Both the position numbers and the translations under genes were made by a program. Below, piece by piece: positions 21,506 to 31,033 of a stretch of DNA of 64,000 nucleotides. How positions within the stretch are numbered: position 1 is the stretch's first letter; each line of letters starts with the position of its first letter. The notes beneath the pieces were generated by a model. The model saw only the letters and a list, made by a program, of their open reading frames with translations, ran no database searches and was not told the DNA's origin. The DNA lies in the NCBI GenBank assembly GCA_902595855.1, contig CACJRY010000007.1, positions 1 through 64,000 on the forward strand. Reading direction: 5' to 3'. Origin of the DNA: an uncultured Alphaproteobacteria bacterium. GTDB lineage: Bacteria; Pseudomonadota; Alphaproteobacteria; HIMB59; GCA-002718135.

Positions 21506-23761
21506 CTACAGCTTTCTTTCTGTTTTTACCTCTTCAAATGTTTCAATTATATCACCAATTTTTATATCAGAATAATTTTCTAACATCACTCCACACTCAA
21601 AGCCATTCTTAACTTCTTTAACTTCTTCCTTAAATCTTTTTAAACTCGTCAGGTTACCTGTATGTATAACTACGTTGTCTCTTAGTAGTCTTATTTTCGA
21701 ATTTCTTCCGATTATCCCTTCTTTAACCATACATCCTGCAATATTACCTATTTTTGAAATACTGAAAACTTCCCTAATTTCAACATTACCAGTAATATTT
21801 TCTGATACATCAGGTGAGAGTAATCCAGATAGAAGATTTTTTACATCATCGATTAACTCATAAATTATGGAATAGTACTTAATATCAACACCGTCTCTTT
21901 TTGCTGCATCTCTAGCATGTGGTAAGGCTCTTACGTTAAATCCTATTATAAATCCTTTACTAGAATTTGCTAATGCAACATCACTCTCTGTAATTGCTCC
22001 TACACCTTTATGAATAACAGAGACTTGAACCTCATTTGTAGACAATTTTATGACTGAATTTTCAATAGCTTCTGCTGATCCTTGCACATCAGCCTTAATA
22101 ATAATAGGTAAAGATGATATTTTGCCTTGATTAATTTGCTCAAACATCTCTTCAACATTTGATTTAACTACTTTGTTTTTTTGTATTTGTAGTTTGTTAA
22201 ATCGATATTCAGCAATTTTTCTTGCAACACTCTCACTTTCAACTACTATAAAATCATCTCCCGCAAGAGGGTTTGAATCAAAACCTAATACTTCTACAGG
22301 ACTTGAAGGAAGTGCTGATTTAAGATTGTTTCCCTTATCATCTAATAAAGCCTTAACTTTGCCCCACTCTGATCCAGAAACAAATATGTCACTAACTTTT
22401 AGAGTTCCTTTTTGAACAAGAACAGTTGCAACTGATCCTCTTCCTTTTTCTAATTTAGATTCTATTATAGATCCTCTTGCATTTCTATTTGGATTTGCTT
22501 TTAAATTTAAAATATCAGCCTGCAAAAGAATTGCTTCTTCAAGTTTTTCTAAATTCAATTTTTTTAAAGCTGAAACCTCAACATCTAAAATTTCCCCACT
22601 TAACTTTTCAACAATTATTTCTTGCCCAAGAAGGTCATTTCTTACTTTGTCAGCATCAGCGCTAGGTAAATCGATTTTATTAATTGCAACAATTATTGGC
22701 ACTTTTGCTGCTTTTGCATGAGCTATAGACTCTATTGTCTGAGGTTTTAAACTATCATCCGCTGCAACTACTAAAATAATTATATCAGTTGTCATTGCGC
22801 CCCTCGCACGCATATTTGAAAATGCTGCGTGTCCAGGAGTATCTATAAATGTTATTTTTTTATCTCCTGATCCAATTTGATATGCCCCAATATGTTGGGT
22901 TATACCTCCAGACTCACCTGCAACAACATTTGAACTTCTAAAAGCATCTAATATACTTGTCTTTCCATGATCTACGTGCCCCATAATTGTAACAACTGGA
23001 GCTCTTTTTTCTAAAGAAGATATATCATCATCAAAATCTTCAATTTCCTTTAAAATGTCATCATCATTAACTCTAACTCCCTTATGCCCAAGTTCTGCGA
23101 CAGCTAATTCAGCAGTATCAGCATCAAGTGATTGAGTAGCATTAGCCAAAACACCAAGTTTCATTAATGCCTTAACAACATCAGCGGTTTTTTCGGCCAT
23201 TCGATTGGCTAGATCTTGCACAGTAATAATTTCGGGTATTTGAACTTCTCTTGAAATTTTTACTTCATCATCTTTACTTTGTGATTGCAGTTTTTCTTTC
23301 TCTCTTGCTCTTTTAATTTTTGCCAAACTTGGAAATCTATCGTACTCCTGCTCTTCCTGCTCAAGAATTTTTTTTGCATCTAATTTATTAAATTCGTCAT
23401 CGATGGGTTTTAGAGTAGATTTTTTTGGTTGTTGTTTTTTTGTGTCTGCAGTTTTTTTATTTTTATTTTCAAAATTTTTATTTTTATTTACATTAGAAAA
23501 ATTAGGATTTATTTGACTAGTAGTTGGTCTATTATTTTGGTTTGGAGAAGATCTAAAAGATGAAGAGCCTCTAAAATTTGATTGAGATGTTGATGAGCTT
23601 TTTTGTTGGTTATTTTTATTTCTAAAAACTATTTGTATTGTTTTTTTATTCCCAGTTGATTTCGCTTTATCTCCACTTGGACCTAAATTTTTTCTAATTT
23701 GCATTCTGCCACTAGAAGATAGTTTTAGTGGTTTTTTTTTATTATCTTTTCCTTTTTCCAA
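21506..23761 (-). CDS. infB: Translation initiation factor IF-2
   Basis: The GTPase that brings initiator tRNA to the 30S subunit, 751 residues. The first ~150 residues are basic, low-complexity linker (Lys, Asn, Ser, Gln rich). An IF2_N domain near 175 (ITVQDLANRMAEKTADVVKALMKLG) follows. The GTPase has VTIMGHVDHGKTSIL (G1, near 256-270), FIDTPGHAAFSNMRARG (G3) and AINKIDLPSAD (G4). Domains II-IV follow to the end. It lies 24 bp after nusA. The ylxR gene that often separates nusA and infB is absent. Confidence 0.98.
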   Translation of the reverse strand: MEKGKDNKKKPLKLSSSGRMQIRKNLGPSGDKAKSTGNKKTIQIVFRNKNNQQKSSSTSQSNFRGSSSFRSSPNQNNRPTTSQINPNFSNVNKNKNFENKNKKTADTKKQQPKKSTLKPIDDEFNKLDAKKILEQEEQEYDRFPSLAKIKRAREKEKLQSQSKDDEVKISREVQIPEIITVQDLANRMAEKTADVVKALMKLGVLANATQSLDADTAELAVAELGHKGVRVNDDDILKEIEDFDDDISSLEKRAPVVTIMGHVDHGKTSILDAFRSSNVVAGESGGITQHIGAYQIGSGDKKITFIDTPGHAAFSNMRARGAMTTDIIILVVAADDSLKPQTIESIAHAKAAKVPIIVAINKIDLPSADADKVRNDLLGQEIIVEKLSGEILDVEVSALKKLNLEKLEEAILLQADILNLKANPNRNARGSIIESKLEKGRGSVATVLVQKGTLKVSDIFVSGSEWGKVKALLDDKGNNLKSALPSSPVEVLGFDSNPLAGDDFIVVESESVARKIAEYRFNKLQIQKNKVVKSNVEEMFEQINQGKISSLPIIIKADVQGSAEAIENSVIKLSTNEVQVSVIHKGVGAITESDVALANSSKGFIIGFNVRALPHARDAAKRDGVDIKYYSIIYELIDDVKNLLSGLLSPDVSENITGNVEIREVFSISKIGNIAGCMVKEGIIGRNSKIRLLRDNVVIHTGNLTSLKRFKEEVKEVKNGFECGVMLENYSDIKIGDIIETFEEVKTERKL

Positions 23762-23785
23762 TTTATGCTCTTATGTTTTTGTAGA

Positions 23786-25306
23786 TTAATCAAACCAGTT
23801 TTTTCTAGCTTCCATAATCATTTTGTTTGCTAATTCCTCTTCTATCTCAAGTGATCTAAGAATACCTTCTTCTTTGTCAATTAACTCAAATGTTGCTAAT
23901 TCTGCAAAGTCATTTAAATTTAATATATTTTCTTTGGCTAAAAGAGCAAGCATTGGAATTGTCATTCCTTCAATATTTTTTAGATCTTCATCAAGTATTT
24001 TTTCATTTACAAGCTTTATGTTGCTTTCTTCTAATTCTTCAAGATAATTTTTTGCTCTTGAAAGAATTTCGCTTGCAAGATCTGCATCAAAACCCTCAAT
24101 TTTTTCTAAATTTTCTAGATTTTCATTTGCAATTGAATCTACCGAAACATAACCTTCTGTAACTAACAATTGCGCTATGACATCTTCAACATCTAATATC
24201 TCTGCAAGCATTGTGCTTTTATCTTTGAATTCTTGTTGCCTTCTTTCTGACTCTTCTTCTTCAGTAAGTATATCTATTTCTAAATTTGTTAACCCTGAAG
24301 CAAGTTTAACGTTTTGACCTTTTCTTCCAATAGCTAGACTTAGTTGTTCATCAGGAATTACAACTTCAACTTTATTTTTTTCTTCATATAAGAAAATTTT
24401 ACTAACCTCAGCGGGGGCAAGAGCGTTAGCTAAAAAAGTTGCTTGATTTTCTGACCAGGTAACAATATCTATTTTTTCACCTTGCAGTTCGTTAACAACA
24501 GCCTGGACTCTTGAACCTCTCATTCCAACACAGGCTCCAACAGGATCGATTGTCGAATCTTCAGTATGAATACTTATTTTTGCCCTAGAGCCAGGATCTC
24601 TAGCAACACTTTTAACTTTAATTACTCCTTCATAAATTTCTGGAACTTCTTGGGTGAATAGCTTTGCAACAAACTGAGGGTGGGTTCTTGATAGAAAAAC
24701 TTGATAGCCTTTTAAATCATTTTTAACTTCATATATGTAAGATCTTACTCTATCACCATTTTTAAATGTTTCTCTTGGAATTAGCTCTTCTCTTTTAATA
24801 ATTGCTTCACTCTTACCTAGATCAACAATTAAGTTTCCAAATTCAATCCTTTTGACTATTCCAACTGCTATTTCACCTATTTTATCTTTATATTCTTCAT
24901 ATTGATTTGATTTGTCAGCTTCACGAACTTTTTGAATTATAACGCCTTTTGCGTTTTGAGCTGCTACACGTCCCAACTCAATAGGTGGTAATTCTTTTAT
25001 TATATAGTCACCAACCAAAACATCAGACTTAATTTTTTTTGCATCATCAAGTAAAATTTCTTTTGATTGATCCTCAGAATAAGTTTCAACAACTGTTAAA
25101 TAAGATTTTAAATGTATGTCACCCGTATCTCTATCTATCTGAACTCTTATATCTCTTTCATTACCATATTTTACTCTTGCAGATTTTTCTAATGCCTGCT
25201 CCATTGCTAAAAAAACTGACTCTTGATCTATATTTTTTTCTTGAGCAACGTTATTTGCTACTTGAAGCATTTCTTCTCTTATTACTTTAATTTTTTGTTT
25301 TGCCAT
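23786..25306 (-). CDS. nusA: Transcription termination/antitermination protein NusA
   Basis: The 506-residue elongation factor binds RNA polymerase and modulates pausing and termination. The N-terminal domain starts MAKQKIKVIREEMLQVANNVAQEKNIDQESVFLAMEQAL. An S1 domain lies near 130-200 (GEIAVGIVKRIEFGNLIVDLGKSEAII). KH1 and KH2 follow (ACVGMRGSRVQAVVNELQGEKIDIV; LAIGRKGQNVKLASGLTNL). Two C-terminal helix-hairpin acidic repeats follow. I use the ATG at 25306: an upstream GTG would translate the leader terminator hairpin. Its own leader carries an intrinsic-terminator structure, and rimP, the normal upstream gene, is missing. Confidence 0.97.
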   Translation of the reverse strand: MAKQKIKVIREEMLQVANNVAQEKNIDQESVFLAMEQALEKSARVKYGNERDIRVQIDRDTGDIHLKSYLTVVETYSEDQSKEILLDDAKKIKSDVLVGDYIIKELPPIELGRVAAQNAKGVIIQKVREADKSNQYEEYKDKIGEIAVGIVKRIEFGNLIVDLGKSEAIIKREELIPRETFKNGDRVRSYIYEVKNDLKGYQVFLSRTHPQFVAKLFTQEVPEIYEGVIKVKSVARDPGSRAKISIHTEDSTIDPVGACVGMRGSRVQAVVNELQGEKIDIVTWSENQATFLANALAPAEVSKIFLYEEKNKVEVVIPDEQLSLAIGRKGQNVKLASGLTNLEIDILTEEEESERRQQEFKDKSTMLAEILDVEDVIAQLLVTEGYVSVDSIANENLENLEKIEGFDADLASEILSRAKNYLEELEESNIKLVNEKILDEDLKNIEGMTIPMLALLAKENILNLNDFAELATFELIDKEEGILRSLEIEEELANKMIMEARKNWFD

Positions 25307-25316
25307 AATATTCACC

Positions 25317-25340
25317 AAAAAAAAGGCGGGAAATCCCACC
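25317..25340 (-). terminator. Intrinsic-terminator hairpin in the nusA leader (possible attenuator)
   Basis: Read on the minus strand, GGTGGG (25340-25335), loop ATTT and CCCGCC (25330-25325) form a six-pair stem with one G-T wobble, directly followed by eight T (25324-25317). The nusA ATG is only 10 bases further on. A terminator here cannot serve nusA's own 3' end, and no promoter fits between it and nusA, so all nusA transcription must read through it. Confidence 0.75.
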
Positions 25341-25363
25341 TCTTAAACGTTAACTTTTTTATC

Positions 25364-25391
25364 CCTATATTGCAAATTATACAAAACTCAA
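25364..25391 (-). promoter_or_regulatory. Predicted nusA promoter (TTGAGT-N16-TATAGG)
   Basis: On the minus strand TTGAGT is at 25391-25386 and TATAGG at 25369-25364, 16 bp apart. An alternative perfect TATAAT lies within the spacer at 25381-25376. Either way a transcript would start about 10-30 bases before the terminator hairpin. The element matches the rpsT promoter in both hexamers, spacing and the TATAGGGAT extension. Confidence 0.45.
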
Positions 25392-25393
25392 GC

Positions 25394-26032
25394 TTATATT
25401 TTCATAAGTTTTGCATAGAATGGATTGAGTCCATTTTTCTTAGCTTTTTTATAGTATTTAGTTGTAGGTAATATTTCTGAGTTATAATCCCATTCAGATT
25501 TACTTTGATTTAACCATAAAAAATCATCTTTAATTAAATAAATAGTTTTAAGAATTTGAGAAATGTACGATTTTGAGTCTGAGGCTAAATTAATTGTACC
25601 TCCGGTTTTAAGATATTTATAAATTTTATCAAAAAAAAATTTATTTATTAAACGCCTTTTGAAGTGTCTTTTCTTTGGCCAGGGGTCTGGGAAAAGTATC
25701 CAAATTTCAGAAATTGATTCTTCTTCACAATACTCGTCAAGCATTTGATGAACATTGCCTTGATATATATAAATATTTTTAAGAAATTCAATTTGTGCTT
25801 TGTTAAATAAACTATTGAGTCCATCTATATATTTTTCACAACAAACAACTATTTTTCTTTTGTTTTCTTTAGCAAGCTTAATTGTACTTTCTCCAAAACC
25901 AGCGCCTATATCTATAATATTATATTTTGTCTTATCTATTTCTTTTAATCTTATTTTTGAAAATGAATTATTTTTTTTATTTTTTCTGCCTTTAGTTCTG
26001 CCATATAATCTGTAACTTGAGCTATCTATCAT
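25394..26032 (-). CDS. trmB: tRNA (guanine-N7)-methyltransferase
   Basis: TrmB methylates G46 of tRNA using SAM. The 212-residue sequence starts SYRLYGRTKGRK, the usual N-terminal RxxGR segment. Motif I is IIDIGAGFGESTIKLA (about 40-55), and the family signature is IWILFPDPWPKKRHFKRRLI near 132, with the PDPWPKKRH catalytic and binding residues. It overlaps lnt by 11 bp. In related genomes metK and rimP are often near; neither is here. Confidence 0.95.
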   Translation of the reverse strand: MIDSSSYRLYGRTKGRKNKKNNSFSKIRLKEIDKTKYNIIDIGAGFGESTIKLAKENKRKIVVCCEKYIDGLNSLFNKAQIEFLKNIYIYQGNVHQMLDEYCEEESISEIWILFPDPWPKKRHFKRRLINKFFFDKIYKYLKTGGTINLASDSKSYISQILKTIYLIKDDFLWLNQSKSEWDYNSEILPTTKYYKKAKKNGLNPFYAKLMKI

Positions 26033-27473
26033 TTTTAAATCTGTATTTTGTTAAAATAAAATAGATTAAAATAATGAATACTAAATAAAATTGGAATAAC
26101 TTATGCACAAAACCAAAATAAGTTGAATTTTTAATTTGTAATAATTTTTTAAAACTTGTTTTTTTGTTAAGATCTGTAGACTCAATAATTTTTCCATTGT
26201 TATCAATTATTGCAGAAATCCCATTATTAGAAACTCTTATTAAATATTTGTTTGAAATCAAAGCTCTCATTCTTGAGTGATAGAAATGTTGATAAGGACC
26301 AATTTGATCACCAAACCAAGAGTCATTTGTAATATTTACTAAAATATCAATTTTTAGCTCATTTATATTATTTAAGATTTTGTTAAAAATAATCTCATAA
26401 CAAACAATAGGTAGAATATTGATATTATATGAATTAATTAATCTTGTTTTTTTACCTTTAGTAAAATCTTCATCCCCAGTAATTATTTCCATAAATTTTA
26501 AATATTTACGAAAAGGTAAAAATTCTCCAAATGGAACAAGTATTTTTTTATCAAAAATCTGAATATTATTTTTTTCTAAAAATAGAAAAGAATTATAAAA
26601 TTTATTGTTATTGAAAGTTGTAGAGCCAATTATAACTTTCTGATTATCTTTAATGTAATTTTTAATACTAATAGAATTTATATCTGAAATTAAATAAGGG
26701 TAATTATTTTCTGCAAATAATAAATATTCTGATTCTGAATTAACTATTTTGTTAATTATATCTTTCTCAATTATTTCTTTATTAATATTATTAATAGGTG
26801 AAAAAATTTGAAAAACCTCAATGCTAATTTCTTTAGTTATGTTTTTATTATCTTGATTGAAAATATATAATAAAACAAATACTATTAAAAATGGAGCGTG
26901 AATAATAAAAATTAGTGTTTTGCTGTATTCTAATTTTCTCATATAAATAAATATAAAAGGCATAATAAAAATTAATAAAGTAAGATAACTGGAAACATAA
27001 GTCCCAAAGAATTTTAAAAAATAAAATCCTAAAAAATTATTTGATAAAACCAATGAATAAGTCAACCAAGGAAAGCCGTATAAAATATTTGATATTATGA
27101 ATTCAATAAATAAAAGAATAAAGGGTGTAAAAACTATTATATAATAAAATTTTTTTATATGTTTAAAAATAGAAAAGCCTAGTCCAAAAAATATAGACAA
27201 AAAGATTGGTAAAGAAATCGCAAGAAAAGCAAAATTTTTTGTTTGTTCATTTGCATAAAATGGATTTTTGATCCAAGATAACATAATCAATAAAAAACCT
27301 AATCCATAAAAGAAACCTACATTAAAATAATTTAAAAAATTTTTATTAGCTGGGATTTTTAATAGTAACTTAATTAAATAAGGAAAAATAACAAACCCTA
27401 GAGGTAACATAAAGAATGGCGGGAATATTAATGCAGTAGATGCACCTAAAATAAAAAATTTAAGTAAAATCAA
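26022..27473 (-). CDS. lnt: Apolipoprotein N-acyltransferase
   Basis: Lnt adds the third acyl chain to lipoproteins in the inner membrane. The 483-residue protein has about seven to eight hydrophobic helices, with the nitrilase-like domain from about residue 210 to 440. The catalytic triad is visible as Glu in LLFAENNYPYL, the region VPFGEFLPFRKYL with its active-site Glu and nearby Lys, and Cys in ILPIVCYEIIF. VNITNDSWFGDQIGPYQHF is the diagnostic family segment. The start is TTG at 27473, overlapping the corC stop. Its gene order with corC and ybeY is standard. Confidence 0.95.
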   Translation of the reverse strand: MILLKFFILGASTALIFPPFFMLPLGFVIFPYLIKLLLKIPANKNFLNYFNVGFFYGLGFLLIMLSWIKNPFYANEQTKNFAFLAISLPIFLSIFFGLGFSIFKHIKKFYYIIVFTPFILLFIEFIISNILYGFPWLTYSLVLSNNFLGFYFLKFFGTYVSSYLTLLIFIMPFIFIYMRKLEYSKTLIFIIHAPFLIVFVLLYIFNQDNKNITKEISIEVFQIFSPINNINKEIIEKDIINKIVNSESEYLLFAENNYPYLISDINSISIKNYIKDNQKVIIGSTTFNNNKFYNSFLFLEKNNIQIFDKKILVPFGEFLPFRKYLKFMEIITGDEDFTKGKKTRLINSYNINILPIVCYEIIFNKILNNINELKIDILVNITNDSWFGDQIGPYQHFYHSRMRALISNKYLIRVSNNGISAIIDNNGKIIESTDLNKKTSFKKLLQIKNSTYFGFVHKLFQFYLVFIILIYFILTKYRFKNDR

Positions 27474-28324
27474 TTAAGTATTTTTCTAATTTGTACGGTT
27501 AAAATTTTTCTTTCATTCGCTCTCAACACTTTAATATTAACTAAATCATCAATATTAAATTCTTCATTACTTTTTGGTATTCTGTTTATTTTTGAAAAAA
27601 CAAGTCCACCAACAGTCTCTACTTCATCTTCATCAGCAAAATCTAAATTTAAACTAAAATATTTTTCTAAATCATCAACTCTATAAGAAGCACTTACCTC
27701 AAGCAAATTTTTTTCTTTTTTGATTATCTCTTCATCAACATCCTCAGCATCGTGCTCATCTTCAATTTCACCAACTATTTCTTCAACCAAGTCTTCAATA
27801 GTAACCAAACCATCAACTCCGCCAACACCATCAACTACAAGAGCAATATGAATTCTTGAAGATCTCATTCGTTTCAAAAGTTCTAAAATTGGTGATTTTG
27901 GGGCTACATATAAAACTTCTCTAAGAATAGAACTGATATTGAAATTACTTTTATCAATTGTAATAAAATCTTTTACATGAAAAAAACCAATTATATTATC
28001 AAGGTTCTTCTCACATACAGGCAATCTTGAGTGTGATTCCTCCTTGATAATATTAAAAATTTGTTCATAGCTTTGTTTGTTATCAATTGATATAATTTCT
28101 CCTCTTGGGACCATTACATCTTCAACACTTTTATTTTCTAATTGTAGGATATTTTTTATTAAGTTTTTTTCATTATTATCGTCATCACTGTCTAATGTAT
28201 CATCATCTGTGTTTTCACTAGCAATAATATTTAAAATCTCCTCCTTAGAAGAGTCATTGTTTAATAATTTTTTAATTAACCAGCTTTTCCAAGCACTAAG
28301 TTTTTCTTGGCTCTCTTCACTCAT
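27470..28324 (-). CDS. corC: CBS-domain protein of the CorC/TlyC (hemolysin-related) family
   Basis: The 284-residue soluble protein has two CBS motifs (KSVEDVMVPRGEIISID near 77; VLYVAPKSPILELLKRMRSSRIHIALVVDGVGGVDGLVTIEDLVEEIVGEI near 140-190) and a C-terminal transporter-associated FAD-like domain (FADEDEVETVGGLVFSKINRIP). In E. coli CorC is linked to magnesium/cobalt efflux, but the molecular activity is uncertain. The gene overlaps ybeY and lnt by a few bases each. The membrane DUF21 half found in longer relatives is absent. Confidence 0.9.
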   Translation of the reverse strand: MSEESQEKLSAWKSWLIKKLLNNDSSKEEILNIIASENTDDDTLDSDDDNNEKNLIKNILQLENKSVEDVMVPRGEIISIDNKQSYEQIFNIIKEESHSRLPVCEKNLDNIIGFFHVKDFITIDKSNFNISSILREVLYVAPKSPILELLKRMRSSRIHIALVVDGVGGVDGLVTIEDLVEEIVGEIEDEHDAEDVDEEIIKKEKNLLEVSASYRVDDLEKYFSLNLDFADEDEVETVGGLVFSKINRIPKSNEEFNIDDLVNIKVLRANERKILTVQIRKILN

Positions 28325-28796
28325 ATAAATAAGGATCTTTTATATTAAAACTATTTAAAATTTTTTTTTCTAAACTTTTCATTTTTAAGAATTCTGAATT
28401 AATTTTATGATCATATCCATTAACATGTAAAAAACAATGGATTATTAAATGTGTTAAATGATCATAAAAATTTATTAAATTTTTTTTTGAGTCTCTTTTG
28501 ATTACTTCAGCAGAAAAGAAAATATCACAATACGCTTCAGTTTTTGATTGATTGTTATCGATAGTATTAACAAATGTTAAAACATCAGTAGAAATGTTTT
28601 TTTTTCTGAATGTCTTATTTATAGTTTTAATTTTTTTTTCATCAACAAAAATTAAATTTAAAAAATAATATGTGTTTTTTCTAAAACCACATTTATCATT
28701 TAAAACCACCTTCGATACAATTTGTTTTATTTTTTTCATTCTTCTTGACCATTTATTTGATTTACAAAAAAAATTAATTTCTATTTTTTTCTTCAT
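28317..28796 (-). CDS. ybeY: Endoribonuclease YbeY
   Basis: A metal-dependent RNase needed for 16S 3'-end maturation and ribosome quality control, 159 residues. The zinc motif H-x3-H-x5-H is in DHLTHLIIHCFLHVNGYDHK near 120-139. The preceding ISTDVLTFV and YCDIFFSAEVI segments are family-typical. It overlaps phoH upstream by 23 bp and corC downstream by 8 bp. Start is ATG at 28796. Confidence 0.94.
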   Translation of the reverse strand: MKKKIEINFFCKSNKWSRRMKKIKQIVSKVVLNDKCGFRKNTYYFLNLIFVDEKKIKTINKTFRKKNISTDVLTFVNTIDNNQSKTEAYCDIFFSAEVIKRDSKKNLINFYDHLTHLIIHCFLHVNGYDHKINSEFLKMKSLEKKILNSFNIKDPYLYE

Positions 28797-29727
28797 AAGC
28801 GTTAATTATTTTTCTCACAACCTCATGTCTAACAACATCTCTTTTGTCTAGTTCGATAAAACCTATATCCTCAATATTTTTTAGTTTTTTGGACGCATCT
28901 ATCAAACCTGAGTCATTTTTAGAAATTAAATCTATTTGAGTATTATCCCCGACTATTACCATTTTGCTATTTTTACCTAATCTTGTAAGAAACATTTTCA
29001 TTTGAATCTTTGTAGTATTTTGTGCTTCATCTAGAATTATATAACAATTTTCAAGAGTTCTTCCTCGCATAAAAGCTATTGGTGCAATTTCTATAATATT
29101 ATTTGCTATTTTCTTTTCAACCTGATCATAAGGCATCATTTCATACAAGGCATCATATATGGGTCGTAAAAATGGATCAACTTTTTCTTTCAAATCGCCT
29201 GGTAAAAAACCGAGTTTCTCTCCAGCTTCAACTGCTGGTCTTGATAAAATAATTTTATTTACTAAACCTTGCTGAAGAGATGTTACAGCTTTTGCAACTG
29301 CCAAAAATGTCTTTCCTGTTCCTGCTGGACCGTAAGCAAATACTATATCTTTAGTATTAAGTAAATGAAAGTAACTCTTTTGGTTATTAGTGCGTGGAAG
29401 TATTTTTCTTTTTTTTGTTTGAAAAAAAAGGTTCATTTGTTCATCTTTATTTATTTCTAAAATTTTCAAACTTTTATTTTCCATAATTTTATCTTCATCT
29501 ATATCTACTCCCTTTTTAGCTTCTTCAAATAATTGTAATATTTCATCTCTTGTGTTCTTAATAGATAATTTAGATCCTATAATTTTTACTTTATTTCCTC
29601 TATATTTTATTTTTACATTGTTAATCTTTTCTATTATTTGAATATTTTTATCATCAACTCCAAAAAGATTTGAGAGAAAATTATTATCATTAAGTTCAAA
29701 ATCTATTGAATAGTTTATATTATTCAA
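28774..29727 (-). CDS. ybeZ/phoH: PhoH-family ATPase (YbeZ)
   Basis: The 317-residue P-loop NTPase has Walker A in VFAYGPAGTGKTFLAVAKAVTSL near 130, Walker B in CYIILDEAQNTTKIQMKMFLTRLG near 225, and the sensor MVIVGDNTQIDL. An N-terminal KH-like segment precedes it. It is thought to work with YbeY in RNA metabolism. The neighbours miaB and ybeY are the standard ones. The start is TTG at 29727, overlapping the miaB end by 4 bp. Confidence 0.95.
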   Translation of the reverse strand: MNNINYSIDFELNDNNFLSNLFGVDDKNIQIIEKINNVKIKYRGNKVKIIGSKLSIKNTRDEILQLFEEAKKGVDIDEDKIMENKSLKILEINKDEQMNLFFQTKKRKILPRTNNQKSYFHLLNTKDIVFAYGPAGTGKTFLAVAKAVTSLQQGLVNKIILSRPAVEAGEKLGFLPGDLKEKVDPFLRPIYDALYEMMPYDQVEKKIANNIIEIAPIAFMRGRTLENCYIILDEAQNTTKIQMKMFLTRLGKNSKMVIVGDNTQIDLISKNDSGLIDASKKLKNIEDIGFIELDKRDVVRHEVVRKIINAYEEKNRN

Positions 29728-31031
29728 ACAGAACTCTCCAAAGCAAAGTCAGTAGAGTTAATAATTTTAGCATCTATAATTTTGTTTATAAGGTTAGATT
29801 CACTTTTTATAAAAACACTCTGATTATAAATAGATCTTCCTATAAATTGATTGGTATGTCTACCTTTTTTTTCAAACAAAATTTCCATTTTTTTTCCCAC
29901 AAATGATTTATTATAATTTTTTTGTTGTTCCCTTAAAAGAGATTGCAGTGCACTCAATCTTGCCTTTTTTTCTGCTAAAGGGATATTATCTTTTTTTTGG
30001 GCAGGCGTTCCTGGTCTTTGACTATATATAAATGAGTATGCAATTACAAAATTAATATCATTTACAAATTTCATTGTATCATCAAAATCTTTATCACTTT
30101 CACCAGGATACCCAACAATAAAATCTGATGATAATGCTATATCTGATCTTTCATCTCTCAATTTTTCAACTATTTTTTTATAAAAATCCACATTATGCTT
30201 TCTATTCATCTCCTTTAAAATTTTATTTGAACCAGATTGAATTGGTAAATGCAAGAATGGCATTAATTTGTGATTTGATTTATGCACTTTTATTAAGGAG
30301 TCTGTCATATCAATTGGATGTGAAGTCATATATCTAATCCTTTTCAAATTTTCTAATTCACTCACTTTATCAATTAAATATGATAGATCTTTTGATTTGC
30401 CATCCCCTCCAATACCATGATAAGCATTTACGTTTTGACCCAAAAATATAATTTCCTTAGCACCTTTTTTTAAATATTTTTCTATTTCAATTACTATCTC
30501 ATTTACAGGTCGTGAAAATTCTGGCCCCCTAGTATAGGGAACTACACAAAATGAACAAAATTTATCACATCCTTCTTGAATAGAAACAAACTCAGAAACA
30601 CCTCCTGATGAGTTGTAAATTAAGTTCTTAAATTTTTCGTTTTGAGTAAATTCATCACTAAGAATTGAGTCGTTAGTTTTTAACATATTAGGTAAGTTAT
30701 GATAAGACTGGGGCCCAACAATAAAATCAACTGAAGGCGCTCTTAATTTTATTTCCTCTCCTTCAGCTTGTGCAACACAACCTGCGATCACTAGTTTAAA
30801 GTTTTTTGTTGCTGATTCTCTTTTTAATTTATTAATTCTTCCAATATCAGAGTACATTTTTTCAGCCGCTTTCTCTCTAATATGACATGTGTTTAAAACT
30901 ACTAAATTTGCTTCTTTAGGATCATCAGCAATTTCATAATTTTGGTTTTTGAATAAATCTAATATTCGATTAGAATCATAGACATTCATCTGACAACCAT
31001 AAGATTTAATATAAATTTTGTTTTTTTGCAT
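29724..31031 (-). CDS. miaB: tRNA-2-methylthio-N6-dimethylallyladenosine synthase
   Basis: A radical-SAM methylthiotransferase modifying A37 of tRNAs, 435 residues. The N-terminal UPF0004 domain has its cluster cysteines in SYGCQMNVYDS, LNTCHIREKA and IAGCVAQAEG. The radical-SAM CxxxCxxC is in VSIQEGCDKFCSFCVVPYTRG near 155. The C-terminal TRAM domain binds tRNA. All six cysteines are intact. It starts 3 bp after rimI. Confidence 0.97.
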   Translation of the reverse strand: MQKNKIYIKSYGCQMNVYDSNRILDLFKNQNYEIADDPKEANLVVLNTCHIREKAAEKMYSDIGRINKLKRESATKNFKLVIAGCVAQAEGEEIKLRAPSVDFIVGPQSYHNLPNMLKTNDSILSDEFTQNEKFKNLIYNSSGGVSEFVSIQEGCDKFCSFCVVPYTRGPEFSRPVNEIVIEIEKYLKKGAKEIIFLGQNVNAYHGIGGDGKSKDLSYLIDKVSELENLKRIRYMTSHPIDMTDSLIKVHKSNHKLMPFLHLPIQSGSNKILKEMNRKHNVDFYKKIVEKLRDERSDIALSSDFIVGYPGESDKDFDDTMKFVNDINFVIAYSFIYSQRPGTPAQKKDNIPLAEKKARLSALQSLLREQQKNYNKSFVGKKMEILFEKKGRHTNQFIGRSIYNQSVFIKSESNLINKIIDAKIINSTDFALESSV

Positions 31032-31033
31032 AA

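Noticed and set aside
25307-25339. N-terminal extension of NusA from an upstream GTG
   Set aside because: It would translate the terminator hairpin and T tract into a sequence not found in NusA; MAKQKIKV from ATG 25306 matches the family.
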